Shown piece by piece: positions 24,365 through 34,632 of a stretch of DNA of 64,000 nt. The stretch covers positions 372,001 to 436,000 of the forward strand of contig CAWHXW010000004.1 in NCBI GenBank assembly GCA_963833465.1, given 5' to 3'. Position numbers and translations under genes: made by a program. The notes below the pieces were generated by a model. It made no database searches. It was not told where the DNA came from and saw only the letters and a list, made by a program, of their open reading frames with translations. The stretch comes from Fen-1298 sp963833465. GTDB taxonomy: Bacteria; Bacteroidota; Ignavibacteria; UBA10030. Every line of letters starts with the position of its first letter. Position 1 is the stretch's first letter.

Positions 24365-26389
24365 TTACTTCGTATTTTCATCAATCCAATCCAATACAGT
24401 TTTATACCACAACTCCGCATTTTGCGGTTTTACAACAAAGTGATATTCATCTGGGAAGTACAGCATCTTCGATTTAACGCCTTGCCGCTGAAGTGCAGTG
24501 AATAACTGGAATCCTTCGCTCACATCAAGCCGATAATCTTGCTGGCCATGTATAACGAGGGTTGGTGTTTTGAAATTTTGTACATATTCCATCGGTGACC
24601 ACTTCTTGTACAACTCCGGATTCGAATAAGGTGTTCCGCCAAATTCCCACTCATCAAACCAAAGTTCTTCTGTCGTTCCGTATGCGCTCGCCGGATTAAA
24701 AACACCATCGTGTGAGACAATGCACCTAAAGCGGTTTGTATGACCAAGAATCCAATTCATCATATAACCACCGTACGAAGCACCCGCAGCAGCTATCCGA
24801 TTAGTGTCTATGAACGAATATGTTCTTAACACATAATCTAAACCCTTCATTAAATCCTCATACACTTTACCGCCCCAGTCTTTACTAATCTCGTCAGTAA
24901 ATTTCTGTCCATAGCCAGTGCTACCGCGCGGATTAATCATTATCACTACGTACCCGCGCGATGCAAACATTTGTGCATTCCATCGATAGTGAAACTCATC
25001 GCCCCACTGTCCTTGTGGCCCTCCATGCACAAGGAAGATAAGTGGATATTTATTCTTAATAGAAAAGAATGGCGGTTTCAATATAAACCCTTGCACTTGT
25101 GTGCCTTCTGCTCCATCAAACCAGAAATTCTCCAATAGATTCATCTCCAGTTGAAACACCTTCTCCTTGTTGATAAAAGTGATTTGCTCCAAGTTACTCC
25201 CATCTATATCTATCCTAAAAAGCTCTGTTGGCAGGTTAATAGCTTCTTTTGTAATCACGATTGTATTACCATCCGGCGTTAATCGCAGTGAAGTATTAAA
25301 ACCTTTATTAAGAATAGTTGTAATTTTTTTCCCAGCTATTGCTACTTTAAAGATTGAAACATTGCCTTTGTCATCGGCATTAAAGTAAAGCGATTTTGAA
25401 TCTGGAGCCCAAACGACATCATTGACACTATAATCGAATTTTTCTGTAAGATTAATTATCTTTCCCGATGCGCGTTCATAAAGAACAAGCTCGCGCCGGT
25501 CCGACTCAAATCCAGCGCGCCTCATCATTCGAAATGCAATATATTTTCCATCAGGCGAATATAATGGTTGGCTATCATTTGCAGGATTGTTAGAAATATT
25601 CTTTGGAGTTCCACCGGCTAATGAGATAGTGTAAATTTCATTGTTTGTACTTATGGCAATAAGTGTATCGGGATTCCTTGTGAATGCGATCTCTTTACTA
25701 TCTGGCGAGAAAGTATAATCCCAATTGCCGCCGAGATCAATTGGCGGCGTATCGTAGTCGCCAGGTGTCATGTCGATCGCCTTGCCACCGTCAGATGGCA
25801 TGATAAATAGGTGGCTGCGCTTGCCATCTTTCCATGAATTCCATACACGATACGGCAATGTAGTAAAGACCTTCGCCTTTATCTTATTTTTCTCGATAGC
25901 TTTTAATCTCCTTGCATTGCAATCTTCATCCAAACAGTCAGGATATACATCAGAAGAAAATGCAAACCATTTTCCATCGGGAGAAATTACAAGTCCGGCT
26001 GTTTCAGTCTCTATATGCGACACTTTTTTTCCTTCTCCACCACTAACAGAAATTGTCCATATTTGAGATTCACCATCTCGTGCTGAAATAAAAGCAATGC
26101 TTTTACCATCCGGCATCCAGCGTGGAGAATTATTGCCGCCTTTGGAATTAGTAAGTTGACGGACATCACCGCCATCAACTTTAACCAAATAGATGTCGCT
26201 TGTAGATTTGTTTTCATCTTTCAACTGCCAGGTAACAACAAACGCGATTGATTTTCCATCTGGAGATATTTGAGGATCTGACACACGGCCAAAGCTAATA
26301 AGATCATCAAACGTGATCGCTCGCTTAGGTTGTGCAAATGTAATAAATGTAAAAAAGAATATAATGAAGAAGGCCAAAAAGAATTTCAT
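24365..26389 (-). CDS. Secreted S9 family prolyl oligopeptidase-like peptidase
   Basis: A 674-residue serine peptidase of the acylaminoacyl-peptidase/DPP IV group. The signal peptide (KFFLAFFIIFFFTFITFAQ) puts it in the periplasm or outside. Residues about 25-400 form a beta propeller of PD40/TolB-like repeats (SPDGKSIAFV, MPDGKSIAFISARDG, SPDGKWFAFSSD, SPDSKEIAFTRN, SPDGKYIAFRM). The C-terminal alpha/beta hydrolase has GASYGGYM (Ser538), GQQDYRLD (Asp618) and DEYHF (His650). It probably degrades peptides for nutrition. It follows the receiver-PPDK gene by 14 nt. Confidence 0.93.
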   Translation of the reverse strand: MKFFLAFFIIFFFTFITFAQPKRAITFDDLISFGRVSDPQISPDGKSIAFVVTWQLKDENKSTSDIYLVKVDGGDVRQLTNSKGGNNSPRWMPDGKSIAFISARDGESQIWTISVSGGEGKKVSHIETETAGLVISPDGKWFAFSSDVYPDCLDEDCNARRLKAIEKNKIKAKVFTTLPYRVWNSWKDGKRSHLFIMPSDGGKAIDMTPGDYDTPPIDLGGNWDYTFSPDSKEIAFTRNPDTLIAISTNNEIYTISLAGGTPKNISNNPANDSQPLYSPDGKYIAFRMMRRAGFESDRRELVLYERASGKIINLTEKFDYSVNDVVWAPDSKSLYFNADDKGNVSIFKVAIAGKKITTILNKGFNTSLRLTPDGNTIVITKEAINLPTELFRIDIDGSNLEQITFINKEKVFQLEMNLLENFWFDGAEGTQVQGFILKPPFFSIKNKYPLIFLVHGGPQGQWGDEFHYRWNAQMFASRGYVVIMINPRGSTGYGQKFTDEISKDWGGKVYEDLMKGLDYVLRTYSFIDTNRIAAAGASYGGYMMNWILGHTNRFRCIVSHDGVFNPASAYGTTEELWFDEWEFGGTPYSNPELYKKWSPMEYVQNFKTPTLVIHGQQDYRLDVSEGFQLFTALQRQGVKSKMLYFPDEYHFVVKPQNAELWYKTVLDWIDENTK

Positions 26390-26403
26390 ATGAACCCCAA
26401 TTA

Positions 26404-29389
26404 TTATTTTTTACCAGGTTTTACTATTACACCTTTGTTCTTTCGCCCATTAATCTTTGCAATAATAGACTTATCAAAACGAAGATGGCGAACATGCTTT
26501 AACTCTTGAAATACGGGACACGACTTTAACCATTCCCAATCAATAAAACCAAGACGATGCGAGGCATCAACAGTGAAGTAACCAACACGGAATGACGTAA
26601 TGTTTTGAAAGAAATGCGATCCTTGAGACGGTGTAACATCAATATCTTTGAACCCTGATTCAACAATTACTGCTGCACCAGAAATTTGATCCCACGTAAC
26701 GGGAATGCCAAGCCAAGAATCCATACTGCCCCATCTTCCCATACCAATTAATACGTATGGCCTATTCTCCGAAAGCAGCTTTGAATTAATTTCGCTGACT
26801 TCTTGTGCAGTCTCTTTGCTTTTAGACCGTTCAAACCGCTCGATATCCACAAACACAACATCATATATATCCTGGATTGCACCGTTGCCAAGAACTTGTT
26901 CGCTTTGACAAATTAGATTTTCACGATTGAATTGATCAACATCAAGCTCTTCGAATTCAAGACTCATTACCAATGGACGAATCTGCAGCATTGCAAATTC
27001 TTTAGCCGTACCAGGCGGTGTGCTCATATTAACAGCAAACTCTATCTCTACGTGCGTGCCCATACCCCAAGTCCCTATATCGAGAAGAAAATCCAATATT
27101 TCTGGGAGAGGAAAAATTCTATGTTTCAGGTACAGGTGCAAACGTCACTACACGCTTACCTATACGCGATATACCATCATACACAGAATCGTCTTCAGGA
27201 GAGTAGGTAGAACCAACATAATAAAGTGTATTATCTTCTTCAGCCGTGGTTAGATTATAACATTTAATCATTACATCCGGTGTTTCATGATTTTCGTGAC
27301 TGAACGTTGAAGTTAGATCAAGCGCAAGATATTCCTGCTGTGCATTACGAATAGTCTCTTTCGTTGAAAAAAATTGCAGCAGATGGCGTGGAAACTTCGG
27401 ACAAAAACGCACCGAGTTGCGCCCTTCCACCACTGTGAATCCTAATCCTAATGCTACCTGCACAATTCCATCTTCAGATTTTTGAGGCGGCACAGGATAA
27501 AAATTATACGATTTCGCTACACCGGCAAACTCAGGATAAAATCTATTATGGTGCGACTTTCCAACCATTCGCTGAACAATGACCGCCATTTTTTCCTCTT
27601 CTAACCGGTAAGGCGTTGCTTTCATGTAATCTTTTGCTTTTTTAGAAAAGGTTGATGCATAGACAAGCTTGATGCTTTCTAATAATTCTTTTAAACGGAT
27701 TGTTGAATCGGAATTATTATTAGGAATCATATACGTCTGATACACGCCTGCAAACGGCTGGTACTGTGAATCTTCCAACAAACTCGATGAACGCACAGCA
27801 AGCGGCTCATGTGAGATATCAAGAAAATCTATCAGCTTGAAAACTATATCAGGCGGAAAATAAGGAGCATCAACAAATCGTTGAAGAAGTTCCTCATCGA
27901 CATCTGTCTCAAGGACAACTTTTTCCAACTGATTTTCTCGAATGAATTTATCAAAAACATCGGTGGCTATAACAACAGCCGAAGGGACCGATATTTCTAC
28001 ACCTTCAAATCTATCACGCAGATTATAGTTGTTAATAAGAGTGTTGACAAATCCTAAACCGCGCGCTTTACCTCCGACCGATCCAGTACCAATACGGGCA
28101 AAACTATTCTGCGGATCGAAAGACTCCTTAGAAAATTCAGTGATAATGCCACGTTGACGTGTTTCTTGATATAGATGAAGAGTGCTGATAATATCATCTC
28201 GCAACTCTTTAATCGTTGCAAAGTCCTCAACTTTTTGTGGGCGAAGTTTATGCGCCAGCCAAAATTCAGTTCGCGCCTTGAACCAATTTGAAAAATGATT
28301 TCGCCTTGCATGAAATTGAATACATTCATCAGGAACCGTTTGAAGCTGCTCTTCGAACTGCTTTAAATTTGCCGCTCTTCCTACTTCCTTTCCATTTGGT
28401 GCACGAAAGATAAAATCTCCGAACCCAAAATGAGTCATGACAAAATCTGTTAAATCATGCAACAATGTCGGTGAGCCTTTTAAAAGAAATCCCACGCCAA
28501 GTTCAGATGCTTCATCAGCTGCCTGCATATCACTCGACTGTAAAAGAATTGGAATATCTTCTTTTCTTTTGCGTACTGATTCAGCAAACTTAAATCCAGC
28601 TTTCGAATCTTTCTCGCCATTACGAAGAAAATCAATATCAGAAATAACGCCTAAAACATATTCCTCATACTTTTCAAAGCGTGACCATGCTTCCTCGTAT
28701 GTTGAGCAAAGCAATATTTTCGGCCGAGCGCGCATTCTGAGAAATTTATGCGTCAGATTTACGCCTTCTGAAATAAGCCGCTGAGATTGGTTTAATATTT
28801 GCGTATAAAGGAGCGGCAAATAAGACGAATAAAAACTGATGTCGTCTTCTACAAGAATAATAACTTGTACACCAACTTTTGCAGTATCGTTTTCGACGTT
28901 AAGTTTATCTTCGATATATTTAATCATCGCAACGAGCAAACGGTAGTCTCCATGCCAAATGAAGATGCGGTCGAACACAGACGTGTCGTAGTTAGTTATA
29001 ATTTCTTTTTTCTCACGATTATCATATGCGAGCAGAATCATTGGAATATCTATTCCAGTCTGCCGTACTTTTTGCGCAAACCTGATAACCGGCATATCTT
29101 CAATGTGTAACGTTGAAATGACAAGATCAAAATTCTCGCCGGAAGTAAGAAGTTCTATCGCTTCTTCGCCGCTCGTTACATGTGTGATTTCTGGAGGATG
29201 GCTGAGATTTAAAACTTGAAATTCCTGCCGAATTAGTTCGTACAATCTACCGTCTTCTTCAAAAAGATATTGATCATATAAACTGGCTACAAGCAGAATA
29301 TCCCGAACTTTAAAACGCATCAATTTTTGAAACGACTTGATGCGGCTTCCATAAATATCTTCTGTTGATAATTGTTCAGTGCGGTTCAT
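26404..29389 (-). CDS. Receiver domains fused to a PPDK-type ATP-grasp domain, frame broken
   Basis: About 990 residues after repair. The N-terminus holds two receiver-like domains. The first (about 30-165) has lost its phosphoacceptor: ISTLH, with Thr93 where Asp is expected. The second (about 175-320) keeps EDD (181-183), Asp251, Ser285/286 and Lys304. Then comes a pyruvate-phosphate-dikinase/PEP-synthase N-terminal ATP-grasp domain: GTGSVGGKARGLGF, AVRSSSLLEDSQYQPFAGVY, MAVIVQRMVG, and in the other frame GTWGMGTHVEIEFAVN. No phosphohistidine or PEP-binding domain follows, so it is not a normal PEP synthase. The frame breaks at a GTAC (27130-27133): VVTFAPV joins LKHRIFPLPE if one base is removed. 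Function unknown. Confidence 0.8.
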
Positions 29390-29420
29390 ATTTATTTACT
29401 CAAGAAACAATAAAAATGGC

Positions 29421-29475
29421 GATGGCGCTATTATCCTTGAACTTTTATTATTCAACCAAAGATAAGTGCGCCATC
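29421..29475 (-). other. Long hairpin between gdhA and the receiver-PPDK gene
   Basis: GATGGCGC pairs with GCGCCATC across about 40 nt; within it TTATC/GATAA and TTGAA/TTCAA also pair, giving a nearly continuous interrupted stem with a 9-nt loop. There is no long T-run directly after it on the minus strand. It could end gdhA transcripts weakly or protect a 3' end. Confidence 0.5.
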
Positions 29476-29509
29476 TATCCTAACAATGGAAATTTGAAAA
29501 GTTTTTACA

Positions 29510-30850
29510 TTACACTAAACCTTGTTCGAGCATGGTGTCAGCGACCTTTAAAAAACCAGCAATGTTTGCACCCATTACATAATTTCCAGGTTCGCCAAAA
29601 CGCTCAGCCGTCTGAACACAAGTAGCATGAATACTTTTCATAATTTGATTCAGCCGAGCGTCTACTTCTTCTTTTGGCCATGGCAAGCGCATGCTGTTCT
29701 GGCTCATTTCCAATCCCGACGTTGCAACACCGCCGGCATTGGATGCTTTACCAGGAGAGAATAAAATTCCAACCGAATGAAATACTTTAAAGCCTTCCAT
29801 CGTAGTTGGCATATTTGCACCTTCGCATACACAGACACAGCCATTCTTTACAAGTTCTTTTGCATCATTCTCTTCTAATTCATTCTGAGTAGCACATGGA
29901 ATAGCAACATCGACCTTTAAACTCCACGGCCGCTTACCTGCGAAGAATTGTACTTTAAATTTGTCTGCAAAGGGTTTTATCTCGTCATTTGCACTCGATC
30001 GCAATTCAAGCATATAATCTATTTTATCGCCTTTGATGCCTTCTCGATCATAAATAAATCCATCGGGACCAGAAAGCGTTACTACTTTGCCACCCAATTG
30101 GTTCACCTTGGTAACTGCACCCCATGCAACGTTGCCAAAACCAGAAACTGCAACCGTTTTTCCTGCAATGCTCATCCCTTTAGTCTTCAGCATCTCTTCT
30201 GCAAAATAGACTACTCCATAGCCCGTTGCTTCAGGCCGAATAAGTGAACCACCCCAATTCAACCCTTTACCAGTCAACACACCGTTGAATTCTTTTGTAA
30301 GCCGTTTAAATTGTCCAAATAGAAATCCGATTTCCCTGCCGCCGACACCAATATCACCTGCAGGCACATCTATATCTGCACCGATATGACGGTAAAGTTC
30401 CGTCATGAAACTTTGACAGAATCGCATTACTTCGTTATCAGATTTTCCTTTAGGACTAAAATCAGAACCGCCTTTGCCGCCGCCCATCGGTAATGTAGTT
30501 AGACTATTCTTGAATACCTGTTCGAATGCGAGAAACTTGAGAATACTAAGCGTGACAGATGAATGGAAACGTAATCCACCCTTATATGGCCCGATTGCAC
30601 TATTCATTTGTACACGAAATCCACGATTTATTTGAATATCCCCCTGATCGTCCATCCAGGGAACACGGAAGATAATCGTACGTTCCGGTTCAACCATACG
30701 CTCAAGAATTCGCGCAGCTTGATATTCTGTATGCCGTTTAAAAACCGGCTCTAGAGATCCGCATACTTCTTCCACTGCTTGATGAAACTCAGGTTCATTG
30801 GAGTTTTTCGCTTTTACATGAGCAATTATTTTATTTATATAGTCAGACAT
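29510..30850 (-). CDS. gdhA: Glutamate dehydrogenase (hexameric, likely NADP-dependent)
   Basis: Interconverts 2-oxoglutarate plus ammonia and glutamate. 446 residues, the size of bacterial GdhA. MGGGKGGSDFSPKGKSDNEV contains the catalytic Lys region, PAGDIGVGGREIGFLFGQ the following loop, and VAVSGFGNVAWGAVTKVNQLG the Rossmann nucleotide site. VPWMDDQGDIQINRGFRVQ and GPYKGGLRFH form the substrate side. The ATG at 30850 (MSDYINKII) is preferred over 30865 because AGAGG lies 7 nt upstream. NADP preference is inferred from overall likeness to the E. coli type. Confidence 0.95.
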   Translation of the reverse strand: MSDYINKIIAHVKAKNSNEPEFHQAVEEVCGSLEPVFKRHTEYQAARILERMVEPERTIIFRVPWMDDQGDIQINRGFRVQMNSAIGPYKGGLRFHSSVTLSILKFLAFEQVFKNSLTTLPMGGGKGGSDFSPKGKSDNEVMRFCQSFMTELYRHIGADIDVPAGDIGVGGREIGFLFGQFKRLTKEFNGVLTGKGLNWGGSLIRPEATGYGVVYFAEEMLKTKGMSIAGKTVAVSGFGNVAWGAVTKVNQLGGKVVTLSGPDGFIYDREGIKGDKIDYMLELRSSANDEIKPFADKFKVQFFAGKRPWSLKVDVAIPCATQNELEENDAKELVKNGCVCVCEGANMPTTMEGFKVFHSVGILFSPGKASNAGGVATSGLEMSQNSMRLPWPKEEVDARLNQIMKSIHATCVQTAERFGEPGNYVMGANIAGFLKVADTMLEQGLV

Positions 30851-31164
30851 GAATTCCTCTAACATTGGATCGGTTGTTTCCCATTAAAATGTATGCGAGA
30901 TGGCAGTCTTCTGCAAATGTAATTTTTTGGAAAATATGGACGGAAAATCGCAATACAAATTCTATTTTCGGAGACGTGATTGCGTTATAGTTTTGTGGTG
31001 TTCAATATAAACCTTTTTCGGTAAAAAGCTACATTAAAGCAAGTTCGATGGAAAAAAAGGAAAAAATAAATAAAGCAATTGCGAGCATAATAAACTGATT
31101 CCATAAAAAAACGCCAGATTAGCATTTATAGAGCTAACCTGACGTTCATTTGTACAACAAACTA
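30851..31164. other. Intergenic region upstream of gdhA, about 310 nt
   Basis: It contains the terminator of the 31165-31686 gene at its upper end. The rest is AT-rich; a gdhA promoter must lie here but no strong consensus boxes were found. Confidence 0.5.
31104..31146 (-). terminator. Terminator of the btuB-DUF6580 unit
   Basis: 14-bp inverted repeat AACGCCAGATTAGC / GCTAACCTGACGTT (two G-U pairs) with a 9-nt loop, followed by seven T on the minus strand. It lies 19 nt after the stop at 31165. Confidence 0.85.
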
Positions 31165-31686
31165 TTAAATATGGATGGTTTTCTTCTCTATCAATCGCGA
31201 AGCATATAGAGAGAATTCAAACAGACCAAATAAAATGCCTGTGTACACTAAATCCCCAGCGATTGAATTTCGGAAAAACGGAATAGCAAGTGTATAGCAT
31301 TCAATTAAACCTTGCCATGTTTTCGGATAGAACCAACCGCCGCCGGTGCGCCACACTCCGAAGTTCGTAATGACAAAAAAGATAATTGAGCTTAATATTG
31401 TTCCGCCTGCAATATAGCCGATTCTTTTGTGATTGGATAACCACATACCGATTAAACCGGTGATAAGAAAACAGCCGTATACGAACGGGACGGTTGCATG
31501 AAATCCGATAATACAATCGCTGACAAACAACGCAATCATAGGAATAATGAGAGCATACCGGCGTTCAAAATATACTCCGCCTGCTAATGCCATGGCGGTA
31601 ATGGGAACAACATTTGGCGGATGTGGCAATAAGCGCGATAGTGCTGCAATAAAAATGAGCGATGCTCCAAGAATTAATTTTCGCAT
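31165..31686 (-). CDS. DUF6580-like small membrane protein, possible vitamin B12 uptake component
   Basis: A 173-residue protein with about five to six hydrophobic segments. The N-terminal pattern SRLLPHPPNVVPITAMALAG and GGVYFERRYALIIPMIALF recalls DUF6580 proteins and the fold plan of ECF-transporter S components. It starts after AAATGGAGGATCC, 62 nt downstream of the riboswitch-controlled BtuB-like gene, and ends at a strong terminator, so the two genes share a B12-regulated transcript. This suggests an inner-membrane role in cobalamin uptake. Family likeness is seen; the B12 role is inferred from context only. Confidence 0.7.
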   Translation of the reverse strand: MRKLILGASLIFIAALSRLLPHPPNVVPITAMALAGGVYFERRYALIIPMIALFVSDCIIGFHATVPFVYGCFLITGLIGMWLSNHKRIGYIAGGTILSSIIFFVITNFGVWRTGGGWFYPKTWQGLIECYTLAIPFFRNSIAGDLVYTGILFGLFEFSLYASRLIEKKTIHI

Positions 31687-31748
31687 GGATCCTCCATTTA
31701 TAATTATAAGTTAAGTATACAAAAATATTTGTTAAAATTATATCATTT

Positions 31749-33708
31749 TTAATACTCTATGCCTAGAGATATTTTAAACGACCTGCCCGGCATCGGATAA
31801 TCCGCATAGGATTGATAATCCGTATCGAAAATATTTTTAATGGATACATTGATTGTTAGCTGATAGTGGGATAAAGAAATATTTTCAATCAGATTAACAT
31901 CGGTAAGGGCGTATGCCGGTAAAGAATTTATATTTGTCGCATCGATATAGCGTAACCCTGTATATGTTTCATTAATGGAGATTCTCCCTATGTCCGTTTG
32001 AAATGACAGTTCAAAAACGCCCGATGCAAGTGGAACATATTGCAAATATTTATTGTACGTTGAGTCAGTTTCGAAAATTCTATCTTTCTTTCTTGCATCG
32101 ACAAAAGAAAAACCAGTATATGCATCGAAGCGATTATCAGCAGAATGATAATCATATCGTATCTCCAAACCCGTATTCTCTGCTTTTCCGATATTATATG
32201 GGATGAACATCGGATTCAGTACAATTTTATCCTTTGAAGCAATATTGAAATATGTTATTTCCAATGTTTGTCGACCGATCTGGTCAATCGATCCTATAAC
32301 ACCAACATCGAATGCCGTTGAACGTTCGGGATTTAGATTCGGATTGCTGTAACCGGGATAATATAAATCATTAAATGTAGGTACACGGAAATCCTGTCCC
32401 CAACTACTGCGAAGATGCACATTGTAGACTTTGTTCACACGAATATTCATTCCAAGCTTGGGTGAGAAAGCATTTTCGCGAACATCAGAATAACCATCAT
32501 ACCTTCCAGATTGAGTAAAAATGAATCGATCAAACCATTCAGCTCCATTTTTTATTGTAATCTCATTAGAGACATATGTTGATTTCTGAATGCGAACAGG
32601 AGATATGAAATTTGGTATTACTGCTTGTACATTCCAGTGTGAATCATAGAGAATACTGTAGTCATGAGTCGCAAGTCGTGCGTCACTATATTCTACACCG
32701 CCGAGAATTCGATCCCACTTGGCAGGCAACCACTCGATTTGTGAATGAAAAGCGGTACTCTTATTAAAATATGTGTATCGCAATGTGTCATGCACAAGTT
32801 CATTCGCTTGATCGTAAATTCCGTCGATCTTCCAAATGATATTTTCCCAGACTGATATGCTTGCGTCCACAATACCATGAAATGTTTCATCACTTTGTCG
32901 TTGATTAAGAGGTAAATCGATGGACCCAGGATTACCATGCTCAAGTTTTGTATATTGTACAAATGAATTTATGCTCATATCATTAGACGGGCGATAATCG
33001 CCGTTCCAGTACACAAGCGTTCGCGCATAATCAACATTGGTTCTAATAAGTGTTGTATCCGGAGCAATTATTCGGTGATATAAAAATGGAAAATTATCAT
33101 TACCGGATTCTTGAGAAACGCCGGCAACAATTCCGATGCTGGCGAATCTCCCTCCTAACTCAAACACTCCATCACGTTCACCGAAAGAACCGAGACTTCC
33201 TTTTGCCAACGCGTGAAAATCTTGTGAAGCTCTGCGCGTAATAAGATTCACAACTCCGCCTGTTGCATTTCCGCCATAAAGAGCGGAAGCGCCTCCGGAA
33301 ACAAATTCTATCCGTTCGATAGAAGAAAGAGGCAAAAGTGAAAGATCAACAATACCATTTTGCTGATCGTTCAATGGATTTCCATCAAGCAAGATTGTAA
33401 CGTTTGCCGATGTCAATCCGCGCGTAGTGATCGTTTTCACTCCTCCCGTTGCACCGTAATCCATGATAGTAACCCCATCGACAGTTTGCAATATATCGGC
33501 GACTGTCGTTCCGTTAACTCTTTGAATGTCTTCCTGTGAAACTAATCGAACCTGCGCAGGTGCATCTTCAGGCGCTATTGCAGTTCGTGTAGCTGTTACA
33601 ACAACTTCGTTTGCATGATATATTTTCGTAGTATCTTCTTCTTGCTGCAACAACCAAAGTGGAAAAGAAAATAAATGAAAATATAATAGTGATGCATTTG
33701 TTTTGCAT
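31749..33708 (-). CDS. btuB: BtuB-like TonB-dependent receptor, riboswitch-controlled, frame broken after signal peptide
   Basis: Outer-membrane receptor of the vitamin B12/siderophore class. A TonB box-like stretch (NEVVVTATR) leads into the plug domain (PAQVRLVSQEDIQRVNGTTV, ITTRGLTSANVTILLDGNPL, IERIEFVSGGASALYGGNAT), followed by a 22-strand-type barrel ending in PGRSFKISLGIEY. The true start is the ATG at 33708 after AGGAGATATATTTC, giving the signal peptide MQNKCITIIFSFIFFSTLVVA. The mature part is one base out of frame, joining near 33640-33650 (VVA to QEEDTTK). The open frame that continues upstream would begin inside the terminator hairpin and lacks a sensible signal. The cobalamin riboswitch upstream supports B12 specificity. 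Confidence 0.85.
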
Positions 33709-33736
33709 GAAATATATCTCCTATGATTAATGTGAA

Positions 33737-33773
33737 TAAAAAAAGCCCCAACCTTCATCTAAGATTGGGGCTT
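33737..33773 (-). terminator. Terminator between cobalamin riboswitch and btuB
   Basis: AAGCCCCAA / TTGGGGCTT with a 13-nt loop, followed by seven T on the minus strand. It lies between the riboswitch aptamer and the receptor ribosome site, so it is the likely expression platform: ligand-dependent premature termination. Confidence 0.85.
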
Positions 33774-33833
33774 CACACTCATCAAAGAAGACGTGCGTGA
33801 ACCACCTTCCCTCGAAGGATACTGAGGCACAAA

Positions 33834-34052
33834 GTTCTGGCAGGTCTCCTGGCTCTTCCGATCTTCAACTCGTCTTCCCAAAGTACTTTATGTACTACAG
33901 TGACTTTTTACATTGAAAATACAATTCTGAAAAATCAGAATCGGAATTACAGTTGCGGGGCAGCTTCAGCTTTATCTCGATAATTGCAATTTATCGGGAT
34001 TTACTGAATTCCCTTTTCATCCCGATAAATTTATTCATCGGGACACCAGAAC
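33834..34052 (-). ncRNA. Cobalamin riboswitch
   Basis: Minus-strand hallmarks of the B12 aptamer occur in order: outer stem GTTCTGG (34046-34052), AAAAGGGAATTCAGTAAATCC-like element split near 34000-34017, GCTGCCCCGCAACTGTAA, GTCACTG, GGGAAGACGAG, and the B12 box GCCAGGAGACCTGCC (33839-33853), closed by CCAGAAC (33834-33840) pairing with the outer stem. It is followed by a strong terminator (33737-33773) and the BtuB-like gene, so it should repress by transcription termination when adenosylcobalamin is plentiful. Confidence 0.95.
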
Positions 34053-34105
34053 TGAATATTAAAAAGAACAAGTTATACTTACATTAACTAATATTTATAA
34101 AAAAC

Positions 34106-34537
34106 TTAGAATGGCAAATCGTCTACTTTATCGGGACCAACTTCTTCAGTCTGAGATTGTGATGGTGCAGCCGCAGATACTCCATTTGTATGACTTGCGC
34201 CTTTAGAATCCAACATCAGCATCTGATCTACGACGATCTCTGTAATATCCCGCTTAACCCCATTTTTATCATCATAACTTCGATATTGAATACGCCCTTC
34301 GACATATACCTTGCTGCCTTTTTTTAAATACTCACCTACAATTTCAGCAAGCTTTCTCCATGCCACAAGCTTATGCCATTGAGTTTTTTCCTGAACATTT
34401 CCATCCTGATCCTTCCACGATTCGCTGGTTGCCATCGAAAATGATGCTACTGCTACTCCACTGCTAGTGTATCGTAATTCAGGATCCTGTCCAAGATTTC
34501 CTATAAGAATAATTTTATTAACGCTCCTAGACGCCAT
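34106..34537 (-). CDS. ssb: Single-stranded DNA-binding protein
   Basis: A 143-residue OB-fold protein that coats ssDNA in replication and repair. Core: NKIILIGNLGQDPELRYTSS, VASFSMATSESWKDQDGN, KTQWHKLVAWRKLAEIVGEY and GSKVYVEGRIQYRSYDDKNG. A short Ser/Ala/Gln-rich linker leads to the acidic tip GPDKVDDLPF, the partner-binding tail ending DLPF rather than DIPF. It has its own TTGACA promoter at 34587-34615. Confidence 0.97.
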   Translation of the reverse strand: MASRSVNKIILIGNLGQDPELRYTSSGVAVASFSMATSESWKDQDGNVQEKTQWHKLVAWRKLAEIVGEYLKKGSKVYVEGRIQYRSYDDKNGVKRDITEIVVDQMLMLDSKGASHTNGVSAAAPSQSQTEEVGPDKVDDLPF

Positions 34538-34586
34538 GATATTCCCTTCGTAAAATGGGTAGTATATTTATCTATAGTAATATGTA

Positions 34587-34615
34587 AAATTAGAATAATT
34601 AAAATTGAATGTCAA
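34587..34615 (-). promoter_or_regulatory. Sigma-70-type promoter of ssb
   Basis: TTGACA (34610-34615), 17-nt spacer and TAATTT (34587-34592) on the minus strand, about 45 nt before the ssb start codon. Confidence 0.7.
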
Positions 34616-34632
34616 GATTGAGTATTATAAAA

